This document shows positions 12,301-23,886 of a stretch of 64,000 bases of DNA, in pieces (position 1 is the stretch's first letter; every line of letters begins with the position of its first letter). The stretch covers positions 2,733,491 to 2,797,490 of the forward strand of contig NC_083564.1 in the NCBI RefSeq assembly GCF_019925205.1, read 5' to 3'. This DNA is from Metopolophium dirhodum. Its lineage: Eukaryota > Arthropoda > Insecta > Hemiptera > Aphididae. The notes beneath the pieces are model-generated. The model was not told the DNA's origin and ran no database searches. It saw nothing but the letters and a program-made list of their open reading frames with translations. The position numbers and the translations under genes are program-made.

Positions 12301-13277
12301 TTGATAAGTGATAACAAACTATTTATTAGATCCTATATACCACCTATTAAATGGAATCGGAACACGTGTACTAGCTGGGTACTGCAATGTGATCACCGAT
12401 CACGTTAAATGGCAGTATACCCACGTCGTATAATAACCATACATACACGTATATACACCATACACGTTGTACCCCGGCATGTAGGACACTAAAAGTAAGC
12501 CGCCGGCGAAACGCACGTTAAATCAAAACCACCCTCTCTGACGGGTCTCCTACCCGCGAGTAATGGACGGGTGCCTTTTTGTAAATGCATGCCATTCCAT
12601 GTGCGTATACTTGTCGCATAAACCTTAGACCAATGACGCGTGTGACGGCATTTCCTGGTCGCATTTAAGAATATAGGCATTTCCTATGAAAACATACCAT
12701 TGTGTGATTTTCGGACGTGACCTACCTAATATTATATTATAATTAATGTGAAGAGCGAATTTCCGGACACAAAAATGTCCCTTTGGTTTTCCGGTGCTGT
12801 TATTAGGACGTCAAGCTACAGTATCTAAGCTATAGCATCCGAGTATACTTAAATTGGTAGGTTTAGTTAGAGATATTACTGTCTTGCAATAGCCGAAGCC
12901 CTCAGTTGGTAAGCAAATAAAATGCAATGATAACAATGTTTAAAAAAGGTGAAACAAAATAATTATATTATTATTTAAATAGGGTAGCAATTAAAGTTTT
13001 GTAGCACACATTTTTGAAAAACAGTCTGAACAAATTCATATCTATAGTCTATAGATAGTCATTTAACATTTTACCACTCAGAAAATAATCGATATTGAAC
13101 ACACACGATAAAATAACTTATATCGAGTTCACGACCTAAAAAAATTAATACAATATTGAATATTTGTAAAAAATTCTCGTGGTTATTATTTACCTACTTA
13201 TTCTTATCTTAAGTGAAATCAATCATTCTACAATTTTTAATCGAACCGTGCACAGCGCACATCGAAATTACGCTTTC
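9313..13277. other. Repeat-rich AT desert
   Basis: No gene supported. 9313-9540 looks like dispersed-repeat sequence (TCCGCTCAGAATCTAAAA, related to TCCGCTTAGAATCTAAAA near 15807). 9825-9894 has CAGCGGCGTA and TACACCACTG ends around a C-run and may be a tiny hAT remnant. 10107-10230 has a similar CAGTGACGTAG start and a C-run. The remainder is low-complexity AT. Confidence 0.5.
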
Positions 13278-13285
13278 GCTTTACC

Positions 13286-13701
13286 CAGGGGCGCCATTTC
13301 AGTTTTAAAATAGGGCTGCCAAATATTTTACCAGGCCACATTTTTCTACCATCAGGCCACAGCTGTAACAACGAAGATTGAAATGTAGCCATGTTGGAGT
13401 TATTTCTAAACTTACTATTAGAGATGAAAAATAATTGATATTTTCAGTGATAACACTGATAAAAGTATAATATCATTATCAGTAATGTAAATTTTCTTTC
13501 TATATCTTTAATATCTAAGTATATCTATGTATATCCCTTTATTTATAAAATATTTTTATTTTATATAAATTATTTCAATTAATTAAATTTAACTGATACG
13601 TCGGCCATCGGCGCCAGCATGAAATTAAGGCAGGCCGATATGATATGGCGAAAAATAAGACCGCCAATGTATACTTTGCGATACCCCAAATGGCGCCCCT
13701 G
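13286..13701. mobile_element. Non-autonomous hAT element, 416 bp
   Basis: The 14-base ends CAGGGGCGCCATTT and AAATGGCGCCCCTG are perfect inverted repeats. An exact 8-base target duplication, GCTTTACC, lies at 13278-13285 and 13702-13709. The interior has no coding frame. The CAGGG terminus plus 8-bp duplication identifies the hAT superfamily, and the intact duplication suggests a fairly recent insertion. Confidence 0.88.
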
Positions 13702-13709
13702 GCTTTACC

Positions 13710-14653
13710 CCTCACCACCTCCCTTTTTTAATTTTTGTGTCTGTCATCACCGTTCGGAGCAGTAAAACTGCTTCGATTTTCTTCGACAGTACCTTGTCCT
13801 AAGGGAAAGTGAACCTATTTGGTGCATTCGGGAGGTCAAAATACCAAATTGTCAATAGTTTTCGAAAGCGCAGGGAAAAAAACTTAGAAATTAAGGTAAA
13901 AAGGGAATTTGTACGTAAAAATGGTTTTTGAAAAATCAATTTTGGTTTTTGGGGGTAACTCTAATTTGTTCTTACCTTTATTACACTGTTGATGCTGTAA
14001 ATTGTAATTAAAATAAAATATAATCATAGGTACCAACACTACCCATGTATATTACATTCTTTCAATGTAGGTATACCGACTCGCTGCTAATTCACAAATA
14101 ATAATAAAAATAACAGAATATGGCTGGTTTTTTTTAAGGGATAATAATATAACCGACTGATTAAAAACCTAAATACCTATTATGGTATACGTAGGTACCT
14201 AGGATGATTGTTTTGGTGGATGGAAACTATTTTTAAGATCTTACAGCTTATCTTTTCAACATTCTCGTGGTCTTCCTATTGGAGGTAATATATCATATGA
14301 TTACAATAAATAAATTATAATAAATACTAGTATTATGTAAACAATATTTTACAAAAACGTAATAGTATTTCGAAAATATGACTGTCACGCAGTGACTTTA
14401 TCATGATATTGATAAGTGTAATGTGTTTTATATGGACAATAATAACAGCATACGGTTAACCAAAATTTTTTTTCAGAGAACACATTTATCCGATGGATAA
14501 CAGATTATCTCAAAAACATAAAAACACAGTTTTTTTTAACTAAGAATAACGATTTTAGTTATTTTGTCGTGATTTTATAATATTAATTCAACTTACCGGC
14601 TACCGTATTAATAATAAGTAATAACACTATAATTATATAATATATTATAAAAT
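13710..14653. other. AT-rich intergenic, nothing recognised
   Basis: No coding region or bounded element was supported in this stretch. Confidence 0.45.
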
Positions 14654-14746
14654 ATCCACACTGACAAACCGTCTCCGCTAAGAATCGTTTTTCGTAGACA
14701 ATGATATTATATCATTAAATTCAAATGTAATACCATCCATTATACA
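14654..14746 (-). repeat. Dispersed repeat, inverted copy of 15382-15474
   Basis: About 93 bases, including AAACCGTCTCCGCT and CAATGATATTATATCATT, match the reverse complement of 15382-15474 with few changes. Such AGCGGAGACGG-containing sequence looks like a common repeat of this genome. No insertion boundaries could be fixed. Confidence 0.6.
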
Positions 14747-15305
14747 GTGACGGCTCCAGGGCCCCCCTAACCTGTATTTCTAAACAATTTTAAACGGTTA
14801 AAAACAAAATTACAAAAAAAATCATTGACATTTTCTGAAAATATTTAATATTCTATTGATTAAAAAAAAAAAATTCAATTTGGTTGATTCTACAAAATAG
14901 GATCAATATTCCCGTTAGTTCGTATAGTGTTTTTTCAGGACAAAATTGCATTAGCACCGAGCACCTTAAGTTAAACATATATCTTATAAATGCATATTTA
15001 TCAAAATCATACTAGTAGGCAACGTGACAACTGGCAGCATTATATGAGTATTTTAATAAAAGAAAACGTGCACGTGAAACGGTGCAACGCAGTTAAACTA
15101 TCGAAAAAAAAATCATAAATTTATATGGGAATACAAAAAAAAATTGACAATGATAAGCTCAATATAGGACGTTCGAATCCTACGTCATTGGTATATCACG
15201 GAACAACCTTTTTACCTACGTAATAACCCACGTAATTATTGTATGATAATACCTAACCGATTATTTTCATTGTACGAAACGACTCAATGCTTATATCATA
15301 TATGC

Positions 15306-17534
15306 CAGGGCTTGGAACCGAAATTAAAAAAACGGGTAAGTGGATGTCGCTCTGCTGTACAGTAGGTTACAAGTGAATCGATGTATAATGGATTGTATTA
15401 AACTTGAATTCAATGATATAATATCATTGTATAAGAAAAACGATTCTGAGCGGAGACGGTTTATCAGTCTGGATTTTTTTAATTTTTATTATTTATTATA
15501 GCCTTTAATTTAAATTAATATAATAATATTATAATTTTTTATTCGTTGCTTCGGTGATAAACAAAGCGTTAGAAAATAAAATCCCATTTTAAGCGGTTTT
15601 TTGTAATTTGTCAGAAGTTTTTCCCGTGGCATTAAATAACTATTGAGGAAATCGAAAAATGACCTCTCTAAAGTACCATCTTGATCTAATTTTCTAAAAG
15701 ATAAGGTACTATATGTTGAAATCAAAGCATTTCTTCTAGTAGAAATTTTGTATACAGGATATAAAAAAATAAATAAACACCATTGGAAACCCACTAGCTT
15801 CCTCGCTCCGCTTAGAATCTAAAATACAGTAGAACCTCGATTATCCGAACCTCCGTTATACGAACCCTCTATTATCCGAACTATAATTAGCGTATACGAA
15901 CGTTCTGTTATCCGAACATGAAAACTTGTATCCGATAATTATGTCAAAAAAATATAATAAATGTCATGTATTTATTTATTTCTAATAATGTATGTATGTA
16001 CCTAATGTATTTCTAATAATTTAATGTATTTCTGATAATGTAATGTAATATGTAATGCAATTCTAATAAAATATTTATAATAAATATTTAATTATAAAAA
16101 TAATAAATAATTAATACATAATATTATAAACATTTTTTATTTTATATTTCCAATATCCGAACTTTTGCGTATCCGAACTAGGTGCGGTCCCAATTAGTTC
16201 GGATAATCGAGGTTCTACTGTACCGGTATTTTAACCGGAACCTATTAAAAATATTGGAACCGGAATCGGAACCGAGAATTTTCGGAAGATAATTTTTCGG
16301 TTTTTTCGGTTTTTTTTGGTTCTAGATTTATTTAATTATTTAATATATTTAGGTAAGTAATACATATTAAATAATAATAGTTGATTCATACATTATGTTG
16401 TAAATGTATACTGATCAGTCAAACAGTTTTTTAAATACAGAATATAATTGTTCATAAGGTTATTTTAATTTATTATTACATTTAATTTTACATGAAAAAT
16501 AAGCTATACATTTTGTCTTTTAAGCCACCATAAATACTATTTTTAAATGTCTATTTTAGATTAAAATTTGAAAGTAAAATAAATTATATTTCAGTCTCTT
16601 ATTATATTATATATTATGATCTCATATTAAATAGACCAAAAATTATCAAAAATGAATTCAGATTTTGAAACTTAAATTTTGAAATAAGAAAGTCAATTAA
16701 TCAAAATAACTATTATCTTTTAGTAGAAAAGTAATTTTGTCATTTTAATTTATACTAAAAATCATCAGTTAACTATTAAATTCAGTACCAATTTACACAA
16801 GATAGTATTTTTATTAAAAAAAATCGTTATATACCTATTGTACAATTGACTCACAAGCCACAGATACAGAGTAAGTTAGTCAAGGATCTAAGGGCTGTAT
16901 AAATTGGAATCTATTGAACAATGACCATTCATTTCAATACCCTTTTCAATGACAAATTATGTACCTTGTACAAATTACCTATAAATCAAAATTAATGTAC
17001 AAGAACCTATAATTTAAGATAATATATCGGGGCAGAGTTCCATTCTCAAGTGTTAGTAAGCTAATTGGTGATATAAACAACTACAAAGTTAGTCGCTTTG
17101 CCACATGCACATTGTACAAAATTCTAGTCTATTATAATAAAACCACTTTTTCTAGAGACCATTAAGTATTTGAGTGTTTGATTTGATCAAATTATACGAT
17201 GCACTAATTTCCTCTTCTTACAACTTAAGCCAACCTTATTTTTAAAAATTTGTTTTGGATGTTTTCAAAACATAATTATAGTAAACTTATTAATCTTTTA
17301 ACCCAATAAGGCTACTATATAATTTGATTTTATTATTTCAGATAATATATGTATGAAGCTTATACTTGGTTTTTTTTACTTTTTGAAAATAATATATGTA
17401 TACCTCTAAATACCGGTATTTACCGGAACCGAAACCTTAATTCTGTAATTTTAAGAAACGGTAACGAATTTTTATTTTTTTGAAAAACCGAATTGGAACC
17501 GAAACCAAAAAAATCATAAATGTTTCAAGCCCTG
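15306..17534. mobile_element. Non-autonomous hAT element with nested insertions, 2.2 kb
   Basis: The termini CAGGGCTTGGAAC and the reverse complement of GTTTCAAGCCCTG match at 12 of 13 bases. The flanks are an exact 8-base duplication, ATATATGC, at 15298-15305 and 17535-17542. Iterated GGAACCGAAAC/ACCGGTATTT motifs sit near both ends. No transposase frame is present. A pogo-like MITE (15827-16220) sits inside, and the left portion also carries a copy of a dispersed repeat (15382-15474), so this is a nested stack. The duplication is the main evidence that the distant ends belong together. Confidence 0.78.
15827..16220. mobile_element. pogo/Tigger-like MITE, 394 bp
   Basis: The 24-base terminal inverted repeats 15827-15850 and 16197-16220 are perfect and begin CAGTAGAACCTCGATTATCC. 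TA dinucleotides flank both ends (15825-15826, 16221-16222), as expected for Tc1/mariner-class insertion. Subterminal TATCCGAAC and TATACGAAC repeats recur in both halves, which suggests transposase-binding sites. There is no coding capacity. CAGTAGAACCTCG-type ends are typical of pogo/Tigger elements. Confidence 0.88.
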
Positions 17535-17542
17535 ATATATGC

Positions 17543-18829
17543 ATCCGAAATAAATCTGAGGATAATTTTTTTTGTTCATTCATAAAATTCTACTTAACGG
17601 TGAACATAAATGTATTTTCTCCCGAGACTCGTTTCTTTTTTATCAAAAATAATTGGAAACTTTTATTGTATTTCTAATTTCCATACATGATATAGTTTTT
17701 GAAAAATGTATGTGCGATTCGTAGAAGACCGGTACATATTTCAATACAAATATTGGACAATTTCTCATGGTTTCATAACAATTTTATTTTTATTTTCATA
17801 TATATTATATATAATATATAATAAAAAATTATAATTAATGACGTGTAGTCGTGTATGTAATGACTTTTAAAATGTGCTGTTCGTAAAACGAACTACGCTG
17901 AGTCGTTAAATGAGTTTTTAAACCTTCAGTCATAATGCTCGAATAACCACAATACATAATAATATTATATTATAATTATACCTATGGAATTGAAATAATA
18001 ATTATATACTCCATCGTTATTTGCGAAAACAGTTTCAGCATTACACCAACAGTTTTAACTTGATTTCGATGTTGACTATTTATTTTTTTTTACCAAACAA
18101 AAGTTTTAGGGGCGTTGGTCGTTGACTTATAATTGACATGAAATAGTACGTGTACTATAATATATTAATATGTGAATAATTTAAGTACCTATGCAATTAG
18201 TTTACAAACCTTACAGTTCTATTGTCTCGATAATTGCTCAATATTAATTATAGTAAATTGATGAAATTCGTTTTGACCAAAAATTCGTCAAGTTGTGTGG
18301 TATACCAGGGAAGAACTCAAAAACCTATTGCATAGGCCATACGCTATATTGCAGTTCAAGTATAGACGGGGTGCGTGGTAAGTGTTTAATAAAGATTTTA
18401 ATGCTTATTATAAAGTTTTGTTTTAGATTTTCATACATTTTAGTACAGTTAATGTATACGTTACTTAATATTGTTACACGTAGCGTAACGCAGGAGTTTC
18501 TTTGCGTGATTTTTGTTCTTAATTATTTTATTTTTATCTAACGTTAGACTTATCCACGTCCAAATATGTGAATATTTTACGCGTTTATGCCTATTATATT
18601 CGTAACAGAAAATAAATCATCATACTTGTGTGTTGATAGGTAGTTAAAATGTATACACTAAAAACAATATATTTTAGGTGTACACTATACAAACTAAATA
18701 CTTACTGTCTAAGTTTAAGTTAAGTGTACAGTTAAATATATCATAGACGATAGAATTATTTTATTATTTGAGATTGTATAACATTATATTATATATAATA
18801 CACTTCGCAAACTTACAAAACATGTGCGT
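17543..18829. other. AT-rich intergenic, nothing recognised
   Basis: Contains an AT palindromic run near 17795-17830. No gene supported. Confidence 0.45.
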
Positions 18830-18837
18830 ACATATAA

Positions 18838-19297
18838 CAGGGATGGCAAATCTATGGCACGCGTGCCAATGCGGCACGTTGGCTAAATTTCAACAGCATG
18901 CGCACATGTATGTTTATTTCAATCTTGCATTTAATGAAGAAAAAATTGTGAACAAAATTCTTTATTACTTCCAATAGAATAAAATTCCAAATTATAAAAG
19001 TTCGGAAATCACTGTATTTACGTAAAAGTTTATTTTCCACTTAGATTTTTTTCAAATCAAAACAGAAAAATAATACATTGTTAGATGAAACAATAATGCT
19101 GCTTGTGTTTCATTTAAATAATAATTAATATAATACACGACTGGTACTAAAATAATGATATTGATTTTTTTTTAAACCCAATCATCCTGAGGAAAAATTG
19201 TATATAGGTACATAATATTACTGGCACGTGTTTTTTTTTTATTAAACTTTGATTATAATATTTTGGCATGTGACCCGAAAAATGTTCATCACCCCTG
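18838..19297 (+). mobile_element. hAT (Charlie-like) remnant
   Basis: It starts CAGGGATGGCAAATCTATGG and ends near CATCACCCCTG, a weak inverted pair (CAGGGRTG). The opening resembles the ends of Charlie-type hAT elements. No 8-bp duplication is found. Positions 18850-19095 match a second copy at about 22635-22880. Confidence 0.5.
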
Positions 19298-19792
19298 CGG
19301 GTAAATACATTTATACGGTATATAGTGCATAGCAATTAAATTTTACTCTAAAAGTCTATAGAACAAGCGATTGTATATATATAATATATAAACTATATAT
19401 AACACACAGCTCTCAAATATTTTATGTACATTTCAATGAAACATTTTTTTTTTTTAATATTGTGTTTATTTAATTTCCGTTTTTATCACGAAATCAAAAA
19501 CCTAATCTTAGTTAGTAAATGTCACCTGCCGTAATTGTACTAACAAAAAATGTGTCTGTAGATCGTGAAAAAATGCGAATAGTCGAGTAATTTAAATTTA
19601 ATTTCAGTTCGTCTCTTGGGTTTAAAATGTATCAATATAATAATCTGAAATACCCTGTATTTTATTTCATTATATAAGAGACACACACAATCCATTTATA
19701 GTATTTTATCGAATTACACTACACCATAGCTGTTGTCTGTTGTATATTACAATTAATATGAAAAAAAAATCGATAATATATTTATATATATA

Positions 19793-20270
19793 CAAGGCTG
19801 GGCATTAACGAGTTAAAAGTTAAAATTAAGTTAAAACGTTAAGTTAATTAACTCGTAATTTTTTTTTCAATTAATTTTTAACTTAATAAGTTACTTTTTT
19901 TCAAGATTAACGTGTTCAAGTTAATTTTATTTCAAAAGTAGCTAAATTAAGTTAATTTTTGTCCGAAGAATAAAGCAAATTGTTGAATGGGTTTTTGCTT
20001 TGATGTATCATTTTAAATTTCCCCAGTAATTTTCTTGAGTGTAAAGAAAAACTATCTAATAAACCATATTATGTGTCTGGATTTTTTTATTTTCGCAAAT
20101 TAGCAAATTTTAACTTTACACTAAGTTAAGTTACTTTTTTTCAAAGTTAATTCTTAACTTAACGAGTTAACGAAAAAAAATACGAGTAACTTTTAAATTA
20201 ACTTAACCTTATTGTTTTCAAATAACTTAACTTAACGAGTTAAAAAAAATCGTTAACTTGCCCAGCCTTA
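19793..20270. mobile_element. Inverted-repeat MITE made of GTTAA motifs
   Basis: AAGGCTGGGCA (from 19794) and TGCCCAGCCTT (to 20269) are perfect inverted ends. The interior consists of iterated GAGTTAA/GTTAACTT words. The flanks are TATATATA on both sides, compatible with an 8-bp duplication but uninformative because they are low complexity. A hAT affiliation is likely but unproven. Confidence 0.65.
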
Positions 20271-20367
20271 TATATATATATTGTACGAGTTATTATTATT
20301 ACTTAAAGTAATACACCTATGATATAAAAAAAAATGGAAAAACAATCAATTTCATATCACACTGAGA

Positions 20368-20510
20368 ATTTATTTTTATTGTTTCATTTTGTTAAAAACA
20401 ATAATTTATAATTTTCAAGACACATTTAAATGACGTGGTAAAATTATTGATACATATTTACACGGAAGTTAGGCCCGTTTTTTCAGTATTGCAAATCTCT
20501 CTTATTTTTA
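20368..20510 (-). promoter_or_regulatory. Conserved 3' non-coding block of the second ILRPPTTY gene
   Basis: Collinear with 5928-6120: AATAAA-containing 20368-20389, then 20459-20471, then 20481-20505. It ends about 440-580 bases downstream of the stop codon at 20948 and probably marks the end of the 3' UTR. Confidence 0.5.
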
Positions 20511-20947
20511 CACACATATTTTGATAAGTACCACGTGGGACATGCCCCATACAAAATAATTTAATTATAATATGATCGTATCAAAAGCGTTTATAAAATT
20601 TAAAAAAATTGTATAAAATTATCGTCATTGGAAATGAACGATGAAAAAACATTTCAAATTGCATAAATAAATAAATTAAGAGAAACGTCTCGAAAATATC
20701 GAAACGATCGTTACCTATACACAGTATAGGAAACGTCAGAGGGTCACAATGTATAATTATTATTTTCAGTCACAAAACCAATTTACGACTATATTATCTG
20801 GTCAAAATCACACTAGAAATAAATCAATGTGAATCATACGAATAATGATAATATCGTGGCATCCGGTTTTTGTAATATTTCATCACATCTTGGCAGATCG
20901 TCTGCCGGTCGTCGTAATGTCAGGCGTCCACTTCCCGACGGGTCCCC

Positions 20948-21277
20948 TTACATCCTCCTCGGGTAGATGGCCACCTTGGACGGTAGTCCAGACATGCCGA
21001 TCACGAACACGTACGTGGTCGGCGGCCTGAGTATGGTCTTGACCTGTCGCGGCCGTCGTCCACTTCCACCGCCGTCCATCATGTCGATGACCGTCCGCAG
21101 CGTCTTCAGCCACTTTCCCCTGCTGCAAGCCCGAACCACATTGGTCGAATGCGCGGTGACTATCTCGTCGGATCCGGAACTGTCAGAGTCGGAGTCGAAT
21201 GTTTTGCCAGACGATCTGTCGTCTTCGTAAGTGTGGTACTGTTGCATGACGGTCGGTGCGACTTCGTGACACGGCAT
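20948..21277 (-). CDS. Lineage-specific small protein, ILRPPTTY family, compact paralog
   Basis: A single-exon frame of 109 codons starts MPCHEVAPTVMQQ. I chose this ATG because it aligns with MPNNDVQTTEQMEQQ of the paralog; the open frame continues upstream but only from a GTG. A short Ser/Asp-rich acidic stretch (SDSDSSGSDE) replaces the long Gly/Ser tract of the larger paralog. It is followed by the basic segment KWLKTLRTVIDMM and the C-terminus VKTILRPPTTY, VIGMSGLPSKVAIYP. The protein has no membrane segment, signal peptide or zinc-binding pattern. The conserved core plus divergent linker suggests a short functional C-terminal module, perhaps a peptide-binding or interaction motif; that is inference. 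Confidence 0.8.
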   Translation of the reverse strand: MPCHEVAPTVMQQYHTYEDDRSSGKTFDSDSDSSGSDEIVTAHSTNVVRACSRGKWLKTLRTVIDMMDGGGSGRRPRQVKTILRPPTTYVFVIGMSGLPSKVAIYPRRM

Positions 21278-21514
21278 AATGACGACGATGATGATTATCT
21301 TTTTATCGTATGTGTCTGTTGATGACACGTTCGAGAGACGAATTTATTTTATATTCAATATAAAAAGTTACTCACGATAGTCTATCGTTAAACGGAAACG
21401 TAAAAATCGTATGCTATGATATCGTATAAGTAATAACAACTATTATGTTTTCAAAGTGTCTTCGCGTCGCGAGTTTGACGACGTTTGTGCAGCTGTCGGC
21501 GACGAGCGAACGCT

Positions 21515-21521
21515 CTTTATA
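21515..21521 (-). promoter_or_regulatory. TATA box of the compact ILRPPTTY gene
   Basis: TATAAAG on the minus strand, about 240 bases upstream of the ATG, inside a GC-rich island (21430-21720). TATAAAG also precedes the larger paralog. The CACGTG element is not clearly retained here. Confidence 0.5.
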
Positions 21522-21721
21522 CGACAACGGACGACGGCGGCACGGCGGCGCGGCGGCTGCGGCGCTGTTGATGCGCGTGACGACAACCGCTAAGTGTGCG
21601 ATTAGTCGTCTCGGCGCGCGTGCCTCCGCCGCCGGTGTTCGCCAACAATAATAGGTAGGAACGATACGCACGCGGGCACGCGGCTGACAACGTTGTAACA
21701 TCGCTGATATCGGTGCGCGTG

Positions 21722-23074
21722 CACGGGACACACGACCGCGATGATATACTGTATTGTTCTTACGTATTATTGTTTCGCGTCGTATCATTTACAACGTGCA
21801 ATCAATTTGTATTATTATACATTATTATCTTTTGTAACCCGTGGGGGTCATCGCTGGCGTCATCGGGAGGATTTAAATCAGGAGTCTTCACAGTTAGGAC
21901 TTTAATGGTTGTGCGTTTATACAATAATATATTATGATAAGTAGACCTGAAGATTTGTTTAGTTTTTTTTTTATATTTGTTTAGAAAGGTTAGAAAAATG
22001 TGAATCTATAAAGAACATGTTTCATAACACATTAACACTAGAAGGTTATACTTTAATTTTATTATGGAATATTTTGTAGTTATCGCATATAAATGCACAT
22101 TTGAGTATATTGGACGGACTAAAAGCATAATATATGGATACACAATTGGATAAAATATTCCTTTATCCCGATGGAATTGAGATAACAAAACAATCCAATT
22201 TAAAATTGACCCCAGTTCCAGTGAGAAAATTGGTAGGTACAGCGTAACATAGACAACGTTTGAGCAAAAAGTCCTCGGTATAAAAAATTTAATTAAATTT
22301 CAAAAATATTACGAGGATAAATGGAGCTCGAGTCTATACATCAATGGATGTTTCACTCGAAGACCTAAAAATAAATGAATAAATATGTTTTTAATGTGCA
22401 AGCGCCGCTTACCTCTGTTGAACAAGACCGAAATACATTTAAATCATTTTCTAGATCAAATTATACAAATATTAAATCATTAAATCTATTTAATTTTTAC
22501 TATAACATGTATATTGTATACGTAGGTTAGGTACATTAACTAATTTTAACTAAATATTTTGGTGGCCCCGTGCACGTGTCCACCAATATATATGTATATC
22601 ACGGACCAACGCACATTCGTATAAATCAAGAATTGCAAACCTATGGCACGTTGACTAAATTTAAAATAATTGTATTTCAATGTTTAATTTTGCATTTAAT
22701 GAAAACAAATTGAGAAAGAAATTCTTTATTGTTTTTAAAAAATTAAGTTACCAATAATAAAATTTTTGAACTCACTACTTCCAGACATAATATTTTGTAC
22801 TTATGTAAAAGGTTATTTTCCACAATGAATTATTCCAAATCAAAACAATGAAATAATGCATTGCAGTTAGATGAAAAAAATTTCAATTTCCACCGTGAAT
22901 TTCAAAATCTTTGTTTGAAAACTTTTTTAAAATGCGAATTTTGGAAAATCCTTTTTTAGTGGGTCTTTACTCTTTACATCACAAAATGAAACTATACTTC
23001 ATACTCCTAGCTTCCAGCTTTTCTGGCTAGAATCAGTTGGTCAGTCAGGTTTAGCCAGAACAAGTTATTTTATA
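21722..23074. other. Intergenic with one repeat copy
   Basis: No gene supported. 22635-22880 is a diverged second copy of the hAT-like remnant at 18850-19095 (GGCACGTTGACTAAATTT, TTTTGCATTTAATGAA, TATTTTCCAC in the same order). Confidence 0.55.
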
Positions 23075-23076
23075 TA

Positions 23077-23884
23077 CATGGTGAATTTGTAAACATACTC
23101 ACCCCCATTTTTTCTTTTAATAATACATTTATTCAAATTCTGATTATTAGAATTTTAAGTATAGCTAAAGACTATATTTAAATTTCTGATATTTTTTGTA
23201 CTACTTATGGAGTGTTTTGTTGTGATACAAACTTCTATTTTTCAATTCCCTTTTTACTACAAATTATTTAAATGTTAAAAATGTTCAAATGTCAAATTCT
23301 TAAAAATGTTGATGTATCTAAATCAAAATTCTAATAAGTAGTTTCTGAGTTATTTAAACGTTTATACTAAGGATAATAATCCTTAAAAATGGTTTTTCAA
23401 AATTATAAAGTATATGTACTATTATAATATGTGGTCTTCATTATACTTCGATAATTTTTACAAATTATTTATATACTGAAAGAGCAATAGTAATAACTAA
23501 TATTTTCAAATCATCTAAGCGCAAATATCTATTTGATCTATTACCATAGAAATATTATACTTAGTAGGTAGGTACTATAGGTACCTAGTACCTACACTAA
23601 GTTATATAATTTAAAAACTATTCGTTCAAATTTTGATTTAGATACATTAAAATTCTCAAATTAAATACCGGCTGAATAATTAAAAGTGAAAAGGGGAGGG
23701 GGTGCCTATTTGAAAATAGAAGTTTGCATTGTCGCAGAATAATTCTTAAGTGGTACAAAAAATCTCAAGTATTCGAAAATACGATCTTCAGGTGTATCTA
23801 AACATTTTAAACATTCAGAATATGAATATATTATGTATAATTTAAGCACAAAACTAGGGTGAGTAGGCTTAAAAAATTACCCTG
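23077..23884. mobile_element. TA-flanked TIR element (Tc1/mariner-like), 808 bp
   Basis: The inverted ends read CATGGTGAATTTGTAAACAT and (from the other end) CAGGGTAATTTTTTAAGC; both then reach ACTCACCC. TA lies on both sides (23075-23076, 23885-23886). The interior, including GTCCTTAAAAATGG-like sequence near 23383, is shared with 26405-26969, so both belong to one family. No transposase frame. Confidence 0.65.
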
Positions 23885-23886
23885 TA

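Noticed and set aside
15160..15190. GTTCGAATCC resembles a tRNA B box
   Set aside because: The flanking bases do not form a T-arm stem, and no acceptor or anticodon arm or A box is found at the right spacing.
7510..21277. ILRPPTTY proteins as Bearded/E(spl) m-alpha family members
   Set aside because: A basic segment precedes a short conserved C-terminal block in both families, but the diagnostic GTFFWT motif is absent and no bHLH E(spl) gene is seen nearby.
20948..21328. Longer GTG-initiated version of the compact ILRPPTTY gene
   Set aside because: The extension has no ATG and does not align with the paralog, whose start matches the internal ATG at 21277.
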